Origin: Megachile rotundata
Lineage: Eukaryota > Arthropoda > Insecta > Hymenoptera > Megachilidae
Direction of reading: 5' to 3'
Assembly: GCF_050947335.1 (NCBI RefSeq)
Contig: NC_134983.1
Coordinates: 2,914,001 to 2,978,000, forward strand
DNA: 64,000 nucleotides
In this document: piece by piece, positions 1 to 11,169 of the stretch
Position numbering within the stretch: the stretch's first letter is position 1
Layout of the letters: each line of letters opens with the position of its first letter
Notes under the pieces: model-generated
What the model was told of the DNA's origin: nothing
Seen by the model: the letters and a program-made list of their open reading frames with translations, nothing else
Databases searched by the model: none
Program-made: the position numbers and the translations under genes

Positions 1-2080
1 ACAATGCGGGTATAATATTATGGCGCTTGAAACATTTAAAATCATGTAAACATAACATGGTTTTTAAAAATATTAGATCAGATACAGAACTTACAGTATT
101 TATAATACATAGAGTATACATATATTGTAATACTTACAATACGCAGAACATATAGCACTTATTGAAACAAAGAGTATATAACATACATACTTACATATAA
201 AAATCGTTAATTTTAATATTAGATAACGTTTCTAACTTTTTTTTCTTTCATTAACACAAACTCAGAAATCCACCATTATCCCCGTGGTAGTTAACATGTC
301 AATATTTGGGATCATAAAAATATTTAATAAATTGTGTGTGTTAGATTAAAAATGTTAACCTAGTAGATTTATATAACTCCATGTAGTCCTTAGTTATTAT
401 ATGCATTTAGTTATGTGGTAAGTAAATGTATTCACAAGAATTCAGAATACATACTTTTGCTAATGAATGCATTTTGATGAATATTTTTGATGTATGTAAA
501 CACGTATACATGTATGTACATACATATGTATGTTTATGTTTATGTAGGTATGTATACGTATATTTATGTGTATGTATATGTACATGAAAATTTATAAACA
601 TTTTTCAGCATTTACACATATGGCATTCACTTATTAATCAATTTATCAAACTGCACATTTTTATCGATAAATGTACATCGTGTACAGTATCATAGACCAA
701 AAATCGAAAGAATCTAAATATCTTCTTATAAGTTGTAACATAGAGAAGTAGGTTATAAGTTAGAAATTAGAAATACGTTATATAACTTTGTACGATTCGA
801 GTTCGTCCGCATTTAAAACGAGGAAGTTGACAGCGAATTCAAATACGTTTGCCCGACATATCTTCTGGTGTTATAGAGCGAAGGAATGAATGGGGGAGCG
901 AGCAAGGTCAACGAAATCGAAAGTCTGGCTTTCGCTTTTTAGCGCCAAAACCAAGGTGTCTGTTCATCGACCCGTACTATAATACTGTTATGATTTAATG
1001 TAACGATTAGATACGATCGCGACATTATGTAAGGCAAATGTTCTTCTAAATACTTCATAAGTAGTTTCGTGATTTCATTATACGACGGAAAACCACTCAG
1101 CAATTAATTTCGGGATATGTTCCGCGATATTAGTCATGAAGTGCATTTTAAACCAGGCATATCTAATATGCAGTAAGTACGTAATAATGATATTCTATAT
1201 GATTATAGATCTTTATATAACGCTTTTATTATATCATTATCGTGTACAAGCTACTCAACCGTGTCACACAAGTATTATAGAAGGACGAAAAATCGTGTGA
1301 TTTAAAAGCAGGGAAGCAAACGAGACCAATTGTTGGAAATTAATAGTCACTGTCTAGCGTTGTATTTAACCTATTATACGACGCTTAAATACATACTGTT
1401 GGTTACATTTAGTCATTATATTTCACATCCTATTAATTACTTGTTGTTGTTCAAAAATACAGATCTAAAGTATACATATTTAAATTGAAACTAAACTATA
1501 CAAATAAATAAATATTAATATGAAAATTACCTTAAATAACAATTCTTCATCTTGACGAAGGTTAACTTACATTTTGGCAAAAGCTTCTTATTAATTTTCA
1601 TAATTTAAAATAAAAAAGCCAAAATTCGTCATTCTTACAAATTCCATAAAAGCGTTAACACTTCGACCGCCATGTTGAATTCGTCAAACATGAGACAGTA
1701 ACTTCATATTCAACAACACCAATTAATAATACTGACAATGTTTTGTTCTTTATTAGATATTCTGACAATATTTAGCTTTTGTTTATTACATATTTTGTTA
1801 AGTATTAATAAAATTACTTATGATTCATAAGGACGTTCCTCGTAACTGGCAAAAATTTATACAAACTCATATGTTCAAATATAGACGACACAACCAAACT
1901 GTTAAATCGCAATATCGTTAACACGATTCACGCCTTACAGCATTTCTTACCTAAACAACAAAGCTTCGCGATGAAATTCGTGAAGAATGTTAGTAATTAA
2001 GGAAAAAGGCAGATCGTTCAAGATTACAAAAATGAACATGTTATTTAACTAACAATAACAATGACAACGGTTCTTATGCT
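1..2080. other. AT-rich non-coding DNA, no gene seen
   Basis: No protein-like frame, RNA gene or mobile element was recognised here. The only structure is an impure TATG/TACA simple repeat at about 485-597, annotated separately. A GC-richer patch at about 800-960 has no readable frame. Confidence 0.6.
485..597. repeat. Impure TATG/TGTA simple repeat
   Basis: The stretch is made of alternating TATG, TGTA and TATA words. Read on the minus strand it gives a meaningless His/Tyr/Thr-rich frame, which is a sign of simple sequence and not of a gene. Confidence 0.75.
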
Positions 2081-2460
2081 GTGAGCGATTTATGCGAGCA
2101 TAGTCGGCGTTAGCAACGAAAGGATTAACGCGATTAAGCGAAGAAACGGAATGACCAAGCACCTGGTCGGGTGCATTAGGCAACAAGAAGCGACTATTTA
2201 CGTTGCTCTATGTACCTGAAGGAACGTGGCATGATCACTTAGAGGGACGATTAGCCGCAACAGGTGCATCCGACTTGCTCGGTTTCCAAGCACCGACGAT
2301 AAACGTAACTTTACGGCGGCGACTTTTCGCGGCCACGCTCGACGCGTTCCGTTTTGTGACGGTACTCATGATCGTTCTAACCCTTTAGTTACGGATACCT
2401 GTGTCGCGATACACGCCTTAAGGTCATTTTACGCTACATCGCATCGTCGACATGACTTTC
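2080..2460. other. GC-richer island with a weak open frame
   Basis: This island is clearly more GC-rich than its surroundings. On the plus strand a frame of about 75 codons is open from about 2158 to a TAG at 2386-2388 and ends in a hydrophobic VTVLMIVLTL tail. It has no ATG near its beginning and matches no family I know. It could be an exon, regulatory DNA or chance, and I favour non-coding. Confidence 0.3.
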
Positions 2461-2599
2461 CTCTCGTTGCGTTCATTTCCATTTAATAACTACATATTTA
2501 TATTGCATCATATCTGCGATATTAAAGTTTTATCGATTTTTTCTTTTCAAATGCAATTATGTATGTACATCAGGGTGTAATGCAAGCTTTAAGTATGGA

Positions 2600-3160
2600 C
2601 ACATGCATACTTGATCATTTGTTAATTTCTAAATATTTAAATGCCTAAATGTATGAATTTTTATATTCCTAAATTTTCAAATTCTCGATTATCAAATTCT
2701 TAAATACCCAAATTGTCGAATTCCTAAAATCTCAAGTTATCTAATTTTTAAATTTCAAGCTTCTGAGATTATTGAATTTTCAAATTTTCTAGTTTTTAAA
2801 TTGCCGATTTTTATAATTTTTCTATTCTCAAATTGTCGAAACCTCAAACTCTCGAAGTCTTAGACTGTCAAATTTTTAATTTATCGAAATCTTAAATATT
2901 CTAATTTTCAAATATTCGAATACAAAAGTACACAAAGACTTAAACTCATAAGTTCTTAAACTCTCAAATTCTTGAATTTCCAAATTCTAAAACCCTAAAA
3001 TTCCCTAAATTTCCAAATGTTAAAATTACGAAATCTCTACATTCTTAAATTTTTAAATTACCCAATTTTTACACTTTCAAATTTCCTAATCACCAAACTA
3101 CAATTTTCCAAATTTTCGAATTTTTAGATTGTTTGGAATTTCTACAGTTTCACAATTTTC
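2600..3160. repeat. Degenerate AAATT array 1
   Basis: AAATT or AAATTT cores recur roughly every 8-16 bases, separated by pyrimidine-rich linkers such as CTC, TCC and TTCT. There is no exact unit. The array is interrupted by the solo LTR that starts at 3165, and similar sequence resumes at 3711. The same texture occurs in at least ten other places in the window. Confidence 0.7.
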
Positions 3161-3164
3161 AGTT

Positions 3165-3710
3165 TGTAGCATGTATGTAGAAATAATATAAGAAAGGTAC
3201 TGAGAAAGTACACGCGACCGACACGACGCGACGTACGAAGCGAAGCGCAGGCCATACCATAAAAACCCTTGCGCTCGGAGTTAGGCTACGCTGATTGAGC
3301 GGGCCTAGCCTACAGTTTTCATATAAAAGACCAGCATTTTCCACAAAAAGTCAGAAATACCCAGCCTTCCTAAGAGAGAAGACAACACCACGAGCTGCTT
3401 GGCACTCTCTTAGTTTTGGCATTTTCCTAAAACCAAACAAGCGAGGAAGACGTAATACACGGCACCTCAAGCTTTCCTTGTTTTCTCTAAAAAGAAGACG
3501 TCACCCACGGTGTACGGCGCTTTGCAGAGAATATCTTTTTTCTTATTTTTTAAAAAACTTCCTTCGCCACCCCAATAGATTCCGAAAAACTTGGTTTGTA
3601 CCGCGAATACTTAACGTGACGAATCCATCCAGCACGTGGAAACACGCGCACTTATTTCTTGTACACTGTCCAAATACGAAATAAACACCTTATTTTAATC
3701 TTACTCTACA
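3165..3710 (+). mobile_element. Solo LTR of an LTR retrotransposon, 546 bp
   Basis: The block starts TGTAG and ends CTACA, so the termini are a TG...CA inverted pair. It is flanked on both sides by the 4-bp duplication AGTT (3161-3164 and 3711-3714). It carries a TATA box (TATAAA, 3322-3327) and an AATAAA polyadenylation signal (3680-3685), in the order expected for U3-R-U5 on the plus strand. No internal gag/pol region lies beside it, so it is a solo LTR left by recombination. A 4-bp duplication is usual for Gypsy-type elements. It sits inside an AAATT array. The 129-codon open frame at 3295-3684 lies within the LTR and is not a gene. Confidence 0.85.
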
Positions 3711-3714
3711 AGTT

Positions 3715-5875
3715 TCTAAATTTAATACAGAAATTTAATGCGTTCTCAACGCATTCTTATTTTATAAATTGTTTAAAATCTTTAGAAAGCAACAAGTGAG
3801 AGTGTCACCTCTTCGTTGGTTGCCACATTTTCCCTATGGAAACCAGATTTGATCTTGACTGTACGATGATGTTACATTGAGGTATAAATTGATCGATAAT
3901 ACTCGTAGAAACCGCAGACGATCGATTGACATCGTCGACATTATAGGATTCTCAATATTTATCGACAACAGAGGGAAAGTTGATACATTTTAAACATCTT
4001 AATTTTTAGAATTTTTGTTAAATGAATTATTTAATAAAAATATGCTAAACTATACTCTATACTCTAGACTTTGCTATATATGCACTGCAAACAAAAATGT
4101 GAAGATATACACAAAATAAATTAGGGGATGTTTATCTAATGAAATTAAAATGTATTAAATGGCATCAGGATAGAACAGATTTTCTAATTTTTAATAATTA
4201 TTTATACTTCTGTATCCTTGAAAGTCATACTACATTTTTCAGAAATGCAGAATGTTTATTCTAAATTATCACTTAATATATCACGATATTTCGACCAGCC
4301 TATTTTTAAATCATTATTCTTATTTTTCTTTTATTTGTTTACTTTAGCAAAGTTGGTTTCTCTATTTCATATAAGCATATTCACACTTTGCTTTACACTG
4401 TCACTGAGAACCCTTTTATTTCAGTAAGAGTTTTATCAAAAATATCTTCCAATATTTCATCACAATTTTTTTTTAACATAATTTCGAACCAGCTTTGCAA
4501 AAAGGAAAAAAAGGTATCCAATTAAAAATAGTTGGTGTTTCTGCACTTTGTCAATATATTTCAGAAAAGACGTACCAATTTGTTCCATAAAAGGTTATTA
4601 TTATAGAAATGATATCATAGATGAAAGGATATCGCGCAATATGGTGAAGTATATGAACTTAAGTAACAAGACCTAATTACTTTGTCTTCAGTTAACTTCA
4701 TAAAAAGTCAGACTAATTCAGGACATCAAGTTTTATGTGGTGTCTTGAAACATGAACGTTAACTGAGATTGATAAATAAAATTTACTTTCTTTCCATAAA
4801 AGTGAAGATAGTTAAATTGCAATTGTTAATTAAAAAATGAAGTTCAAATATCTTGCCCTCGTCGAGCTGTTGTACCGACACGAAAGATTTACGCTTTTCC
4901 GTACGGAACAGAAAATATGGTTGATAACTGAAAACTTAGAGTATCGTGAAATTCTTAGACGATTTCACACCCACTATTTTTAGAGCATTTGAAAAGAATC
5001 GAGCATGTCATAGAATTGCATGTTTCGTAAATAGTTTATTTCTGTTTGTACGCCATCATTATAAAGCATTGTTAAAAGTAAAATCAAACGTGTAATCATG
5101 TCATTATCCTAATGATCTAGCAAAAAGTACTCATACCTCATAACTGGGTGGTCAAATTGATAAGTAGCAATTATAGGAAAAAAATATTGAAATGACTTTC
5201 ACACGTACACACAAAATAAAAAGGTACTCGTTATTTTTGTACTTTAATGCTTCTAGTGCGACGTAAATCGACAGAAAACTATGAATAACGATCGTTTTTG
5301 AGGACAGCGGAAGTGGTAACGTAAAATTACCATTTCTTTGATAAATTTCTCTTTCGACATACCACTAATTTCACTGAATATCGACAGTCTGTTATTCTGG
5401 GGAGGACACACATACTATCTTGTGCTTTTTTCGCGCAATATACTCACCTCAAGCAAACGACGTGGTTTTTAATTCACAATTAGCGGCGAATTTAAGTAGA
5501 ATATTCGCTTATTTCTGCTTTCCCGTTTAACTGTCACGATCTTACCTAGCAATTTTATGGAATACAAAAGAACGCGAGAAAATTATGTATCCCTTTTCCT
5601 CGTTCCTGAAGAAATATCTTCCGCAGATTTCTGATATTGGTTTGTCTCGTTAAATCTTTTTTTTAGTGTTAATGATCCTTTTATGATCTTTCGATCTTTA
5701 AATTTCAGCTGAACGTTACTCAAAATTTTATCTTAAACAACATCATATCTTGAAAATGGAATATTTAGACAAAGTTCAGAACGATGACTTAAAATATAAT
5801 ATTTCATCAAGTTTGTAATTATATATTATTTTACATTGTAGGTTATCGTAATTACATGATTGATTTTGAAAATAA
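3715..5875. other. AT-rich non-coding DNA
   Basis: The AAATT array continues briefly after the LTR, to about 3790. Beyond that there are scattered short frames and T-rich runs, for example a Phe/Leu-rich chance frame at 4218-4427. No gene, RNA or element was recognised. Confidence 0.55.
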
Positions 5876-5879
5876 TTAG

Positions 5880-5898
5880 TTAGGTTAGGTTGGGTTAA
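5880..5898 (+). repeat. Short interstitial telomere-like motif
   Basis: Two TTAGG units are followed by TTGGG and TTAA. TTAGG is the canonical insect telomere repeat. This short degenerate run is probably an interstitial fossil or chance. Confidence 0.5.
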
Positions 5899-6211
5899 TA
5901 ATTCTTTCGTTAAAGTATTTATAACCGCAGTTGAGCTAATTGAAATATATAGTAAGTGAATAGTGTAATGTAATTAAACTGTACTTCAATTAACTAGCAA
6001 TTCATTTATAGTGTAATTTGTACTACACAAATCAAATTTTCCACTTAATTACATTGCTAATTACCATAATCATGAGTGTAAGTAGACTACATTTATTTTT
6101 GTTGACATTATGCATTTATGAATAATATTATAATAATTCTTTCGTTTCAAACATGTACTTAATTTTTATTTGGAACTACATAATACTATGTAAATGCGGC
6201 GCAGTTACGGT

Positions 6212-6457
6212 TACGAATGACGTTGCGATTTAACTGAATGAAAGATCTAAATTACGAATGATATTGCTACTTAATTGAACAAGTGATCTAAATTATGAAT
6301 TACATTGCCATTTAACTGAACCCGAGATCTAAATTATGAATACCATTGCGATTTAATTGAACGAAAGATCTAAATTATGAATTACATTGCAATTTAATTG
6401 AGCAAGATATCAAAATTATAAACTGCATTGCAACTTAATTGAAAGAGAGATCAAAAT
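6212..6457. repeat. 41-bp minisatellite, 6 copies
   Basis: Units start at 6212, 6253, 6294, 6335, 6376 and 6417. Each contains a GATCTAAAT or GATCAAAAT end, a TATGAATTAC-type start and a TTGCNATTTAAPTGA-type middle. The period is constant at 41 bp. A partial seventh unit fades out after 6458. Confidence 0.9.
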
Positions 6458-7154
6458 CGCGAATTATGATGTAATTAAATAACTTTGTAATTCGCGAATA
6501 ATACACTTGTAATTTCACGTGATAGAAGTAAAGAGATGCTAACAAATTATTAAGATCGAAAATGTTTTCATTTTTCATAAAACTTTAAAAATTTTGTGTA
6601 TTTCTGAGCTGGATCACTGTTATTCATTTTAGCAACTATTTTTAATCTGTCCAGCCATTGGAGCCATTTCTCGCAATCTGAATGTTCTTTATTTCGGTCG
6701 TTGTTATTATTAATTATATAGGTATGCAAATGTGTAAAGGACCACTAAAAATTTTATTCAGAAACATTAATTTCGAATTATATTTCTAAAGGTACGTATT
6801 CTCGTTTATGGTGGTTTCATTAAAAGCGTTTCTTATTAAAGCGTTTTTTCGTGGGTTATAGGTGAGTCACATTTCTTGCGTTCAAACGAGAGAAATTGGA
6901 ATAACACGATAAAAAATCTCACTGCACTGCTGTATAGTTATACTGTTTCCCTTTCATTGATATTTATTTATATTGTTCAAGTTCCAAATAACTTTCTCAG
7001 CAGGTTATTTTTCACTTTTATTGTATAATCTATCTTTAAATGTATAAACAATGATACAAAGTCAATCTCTTGTTGCATGATTTTTTCAAGTTTGTCAAAA
7101 CATACATTTTTCGACTTACAGAAGTAATAGCAAAAAAATTAAATAACATATTCA

Positions 7155-7345
7155 AAATAATCTTTTAATTTTGCGCCGCCTCCGAAAAGGTTGAAATGTA
7201 TTTAATATACTACCTAACGAGTAAATAGGTTTCATTCATATCTGTTACGTAATTGTATGATTGAATGAAATAGAAATTACTTCATTAGGAAATAGAAATT
7301 ATTTTATACTTTTTAGTGCATTTCGAAGTCGGTGTATTTTTTTTC
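7155..7345 (-). mobile_element. Lone arm of the inverted-arm element family
   Basis: This is a third copy of the arm seen at 15892-16088 / 16919-17117 and at 53541-53712 / 54168-54341. It runs from the GCGCCGCCTCCG inner end to the outer GAAGTCGGTGTATTTT end. It includes the 22-bp internal duplication (GAAATAGAAATTA twice) also present in the 16-kb copy. No partner arm lies within a few kb, so this is a truncated or recombined copy. Confidence 0.85.
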
Positions 7346-8900
7346 TAAAAATTATTTTATTCTATACAATTTTATCAAGAATATTATTGCAAATTTTTAT
7401 TGGATTCTTAAATTCATAAATTGGTTGGTGTTGAAGAATACAAGGGGTCACACTTCAAATGATAGTTTTTCCTTTATAGCCTAATGAGAAGGGAGCATTT
7501 TAGTTGGCAAGCGTTGAAAGAACACAATCTTTTTCTATGTAGGTAGCGTTCCTTTTATATATCTGCGTGTTTTATGACTTTATAACCGTGGAGACAATTT
7601 CTAACAAACGTTTTTTTTTACATATAAGCAAAAATATTACGTTGAACCTTTTTGTTTCCATATTACTAAAATTTTATTAAAACATTATTTTTTAAAAAAG
7701 CTTTGATTTAACAAGTTTTCCATTTAATTAATGCATATTTTATTATAGGATTATAGAATAATTCTGATTTACGTATAGAATTAAAATATAAAATTTATTT
7801 ACTTATACTGAATAATATACATTTAATTTGTTTATATCTTAGAATATGCGTGTTATTTATTTATTTACATTTTACATGTTTAATCATAGTTTATAATATG
7901 AATGCTTTAGTTATATTTACAAATTTGTCTATATAAAATATAGAAAATTTATTTCAAAAGTTGATGCAATAAATATTTGCACAAAAATATATAAATTGTT
8001 CGCAACGTTCTGTTCACAAACCCATATATGATAATGTTCAAAATACAACGTTAGACGGTTACGTTTTCCGAGGATTAATATTATATACAGCTTGAAAAAA
8101 TATACTAAGATCAACACTAAATTTTCTCACAAACATGACATTTTTTGATAAATTATGATAAATGACGTATAATTATGAAAGTTGTGCCGGAAGCGTATCA
8201 TGTAATCACAACACAAGATACGAAATCAAGGAACACTAAGATGCGAGGTTAACGGCACCAGTTCATAAAAGAAATTTCCGCTCATTTTACTCGTTTTTCT
8301 CAAAGGCACTGGGCGCTATCAAATTCTGAAAGAAAAAATTTAGTCTAGTAACGTCTACAATAGCTCAAAGTTTAGAGAGAGATAAGAATTGCGCCAGACT
8401 TTCAGAGTTACTCACTAATCACGCGAGATTGAGTTGCCAGACTCCACGGGTATTACTTCAGTTCACGCAATGATTTGCAGAAATCATCTTGCAAGATACT
8501 CTTCTTCAATTTCCATTTCTTTTAAATTACCAATTAGCTATTACGATACCGGAAACAAGCACAGTGCTTTCTACTCGTCATCTTCCTCACAGTATCTGCT
8601 AAAATAAGAATTTAGAAGGTATGATTTTTAAAACTTGTAAAATTGTTTATATTTTAGTCGATTTATTTAATTTCAATGGAACTTGTTACAAGGCAGCAAC
8701 ACCTTAGTCACTAAGTGATCGTTAGATTTCATTAAATTTCAACTTTCACGAGTCCTCTTATCTGATTTAGAAATCTTAATTTGATAGCAGAAGAAATTTA
8801 ATATCTATGATACGTTATATAAGTGGTTTATGGCAGTATTAAAATACTGTGTTGTTAAAATGCATTAAATAATGCGATACTTTTTATTAAAAATATCGAA
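7346..8900. other. AT-rich non-coding DNA
   Basis: No gene or element was recognised. A moderately GC-richer stretch at about 8160-8480 has no convincing frame. Confidence 0.5.
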
Positions 8901-8929
8901 TTCAAAAGTTTAGAAGTATAGTAATTTTC

Positions 8930-9370
8930 GAATTTTTGAACTTTAATATTTCCAAATTTCGAAATTTCGAAATTTTTACTGATTTAATTTAGAAATGAAA
9001 AATTTCTGAAATTAAAAAATTTACAAAATTATAAAAATGGTAATAGTTTGTTACTATTTCGTTTATTGCTATTTATTAAATAATTAAAAATTTACAAAGC
9101 TCCAAGTAAAGAAATTTTCAAATTTACTAACTTTTAAATTATCAAATTGAAGAACTCGGAAATTTTTAATTTCAGAAAATTAAAAATCTAAAAGTTCCTA
9201 AGATTAACAACTTATATTTTTAAATTCACTACCTTTCTAATTTAGTAATATTAAAGTTTACAAACCTTTAAATTCTAACATGAAAACTTTGTAGTCTTAA
9301 AGATCTAGAGAATATTTAAATGTAATTTGAAAATTTAGAAACTGGTAATTTTTCAAAATGTAAGTTTACG
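8930..9370. repeat. Degenerate AAATT array 2
   Basis: The AAATT/GAAATT texture is the same as in array 1, with mixed purine and pyrimidine linkers, for example repeated TTTCGAAATT near 8960. There is no fixed unit. Confidence 0.65.
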
Positions 9371-9626
9371 TATCTGATCTTTTCGAACCAAAAAATAAGT
9401 AGTGGGAATTTGTTCACCCTTCACTTATACTTAATCAAAGAAATCCTATATTACACTCGAGTGCGCACTGATCCCTCGGTTCTCATGACTTCCTTTCCGC
9501 GTGATTTCTTTTCACACAGTTGACAATCACGTAAATGGATTTTACTTAATCCCGTAGAGATGTGATCCAGTTTACATTCAAAAGAGCTCTGGTTCTCCCT
9601 ACCCCTTGCCTAGATGTTCTCTCAAG

Positions 9627-9810
9627 AGAAGATCGAAAGCATATAATCAAGGAAAGATTGATATGTTGCGGTCATGTGCATTTAACCGTACAGGATAAAA
9701 GAAAAATGGAAGCACCCATGCAAAAACTACCGAGTGAAGTAATGGACCAATATATTAAAATTAAAACCGACCTAAACATAGTTTCATATACTGAAATAAT
9801 AAAAACTTGA
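9627..9810 (+). CDS. Possible terminal coding exon, unknown product
   Basis: An open frame runs from a TAA at 9549 to a TGA at 9808-9810. The strongest part starts after a good splice-acceptor-like tract (pyrimidine-rich, ending CCTAG at about 9610). In the frame that ends at 9810 it reads in part SREDRKHIIKERLICCGHVH, then a Lys/Glu-rich stretch, then VSYTEIIKT and stop. The composition is soluble, charged and protein-like, unlike the Phe/Tyr/Ile frames typical of this AT-rich DNA. An AATAAA-like word overlaps the last codons. I do not recognise the family. It could be the last exon of a gene whose earlier exons lie elsewhere, a retro-fragment or chance. The exact start depends on the splice phase. 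Confidence 0.3.
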
Positions 9811-10390
9811 AAATGATTTTATTCGATTTTCTTACTCTGCAAATTATTAAAATGAAAACAGTTTATGGAGCAGTAAGATCGAATGTGATTAATTCCTACG
9901 TTTGACATAAACCTAATCAAAGTCATCAAACTTATTAATCACCACACTAACGCCGCTAAAATAGGTGTATCTATGCGTGATACTCATGTTTAGATATTTT
10001 TTATTTAACGCGCTGTTGACCAGCTATTTTTATAATAATATTTTTTAAAAATGGCTAAATCTAAAGAAATATCGATAGCTTTTGGTAATTATTTTATTTT
10101 CATAAAGCTTTAAACTATCAAATAACTCATAATACTCATCGTGTGACTAACCAATTAACTCGTACATTACTCGAGTAAAAACAAGTATCACCGAATGAAC
10201 CCTTGTCACGCAATTTATCTGTCAGATAAGTCGTGTAACACTAACTATCTACAGCTACAATATTAAAAGAAACAGAGAAAGTTAAAATGTATCAATTTTA
10301 TATTCATCGATTCTTGTCTAGGCAAATTACGATTGGACTTAAACCTCGAATTGAAGCATATTAAAAATCGAACGAGATTTATTGCATTTG
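9811..10390. other. AT-rich non-coding DNA
   Basis: Nothing was recognised in this interval. Confidence 0.5.
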
Positions 10391-11165
10391 AACTCTGAGT
10401 GCGTCACGAATCAGACTCGTCAAAGTACGGCAAGGGGTGAATATGTAGTCATAACAGTACAAGGATAGCCTAATAAACAGTCATAATTCGATGAGAAAAA
10501 GCGAAAGGAGACGACGGGTGGCAAATGCTTCGAGACGATAGTGTGACTCGTTCGATTGTTATGGTAATCCGCGTCGTAAACTTTCGACGCGAACGGTGTC
10601 CAGTCGAAAAGACGAAAACGAGCTGGCCAGTCCTCGACCATAGGCAACGTAGGCGCACGTTAGGCCTGTTTGATTAATCGTAGGACCACACAGGCGTAGT
10701 TTTGACTTCGTGACAGCTGAGACCGCGTTCGGACGTCAGCATTACCGGCACTTCTTGCTCGACTTTGATTGCATAACAGGGCGACGGTATGCAGCCGATA
10801 ACCGAGCAGATTGTGGGAGCTACGAGGCGGCGCCTCGAGTTCTCGACTGACGTCGCGACGCGGTCAGACTACGTATGTGTGTATACATATATGTATGTAT
10901 ATCTCGTATCTGAATGCAAGGAGCTAGCGATCGCTTCGCTCCTAGAAATCTCGTTTCCTCGGGAAGGTCGAGGGTCGCGAGACTCCTGATTGATTGCTTC
11001 TGGAAACACTCGTCATGGCCGTCTACTAGGTCAGTGGTGCGCAAACGAATCTGAAAAGCTTCCATGACTTTGGGATAGGTTATTGAATCAAATCGGATAT
11101 ATCTTCGGGATCTAGATAGGATTATGCGATTGTATAAACAGAGGGTACGGATAGGGGACAACTTG
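10390..11165. other. GC-richer island, possible regulatory or exonic DNA
   Basis: Base composition rises sharply. Overlapping frames are open on both strands, and on the minus strand the longest is 113 codons (10820-11161). Open frames on both strands at once are expected when CG-rich sequence lacks stop codons, so no coding call is made. A short TATG simple repeat lies at about 10874-10900. Confidence 0.4.
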
Positions 11166-11169
11166 ATTT

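Noticed and set aside
407..601. His/Tyr/Thr-rich minus-strand frame
   Set aside because: It is produced by the TATG/TACA simple repeat.
3295..3684. 129-codon plus-strand frame
   Set aside because: It lies entirely inside the solo LTR (3165-3710), between the TATA box and the polyadenylation signal.
5880..5898. Considered as a true interstitial telomere tract
   Set aside because: Only two exact TTAGG units are present, too few to argue for a fusion point. It is kept only as a short motif.
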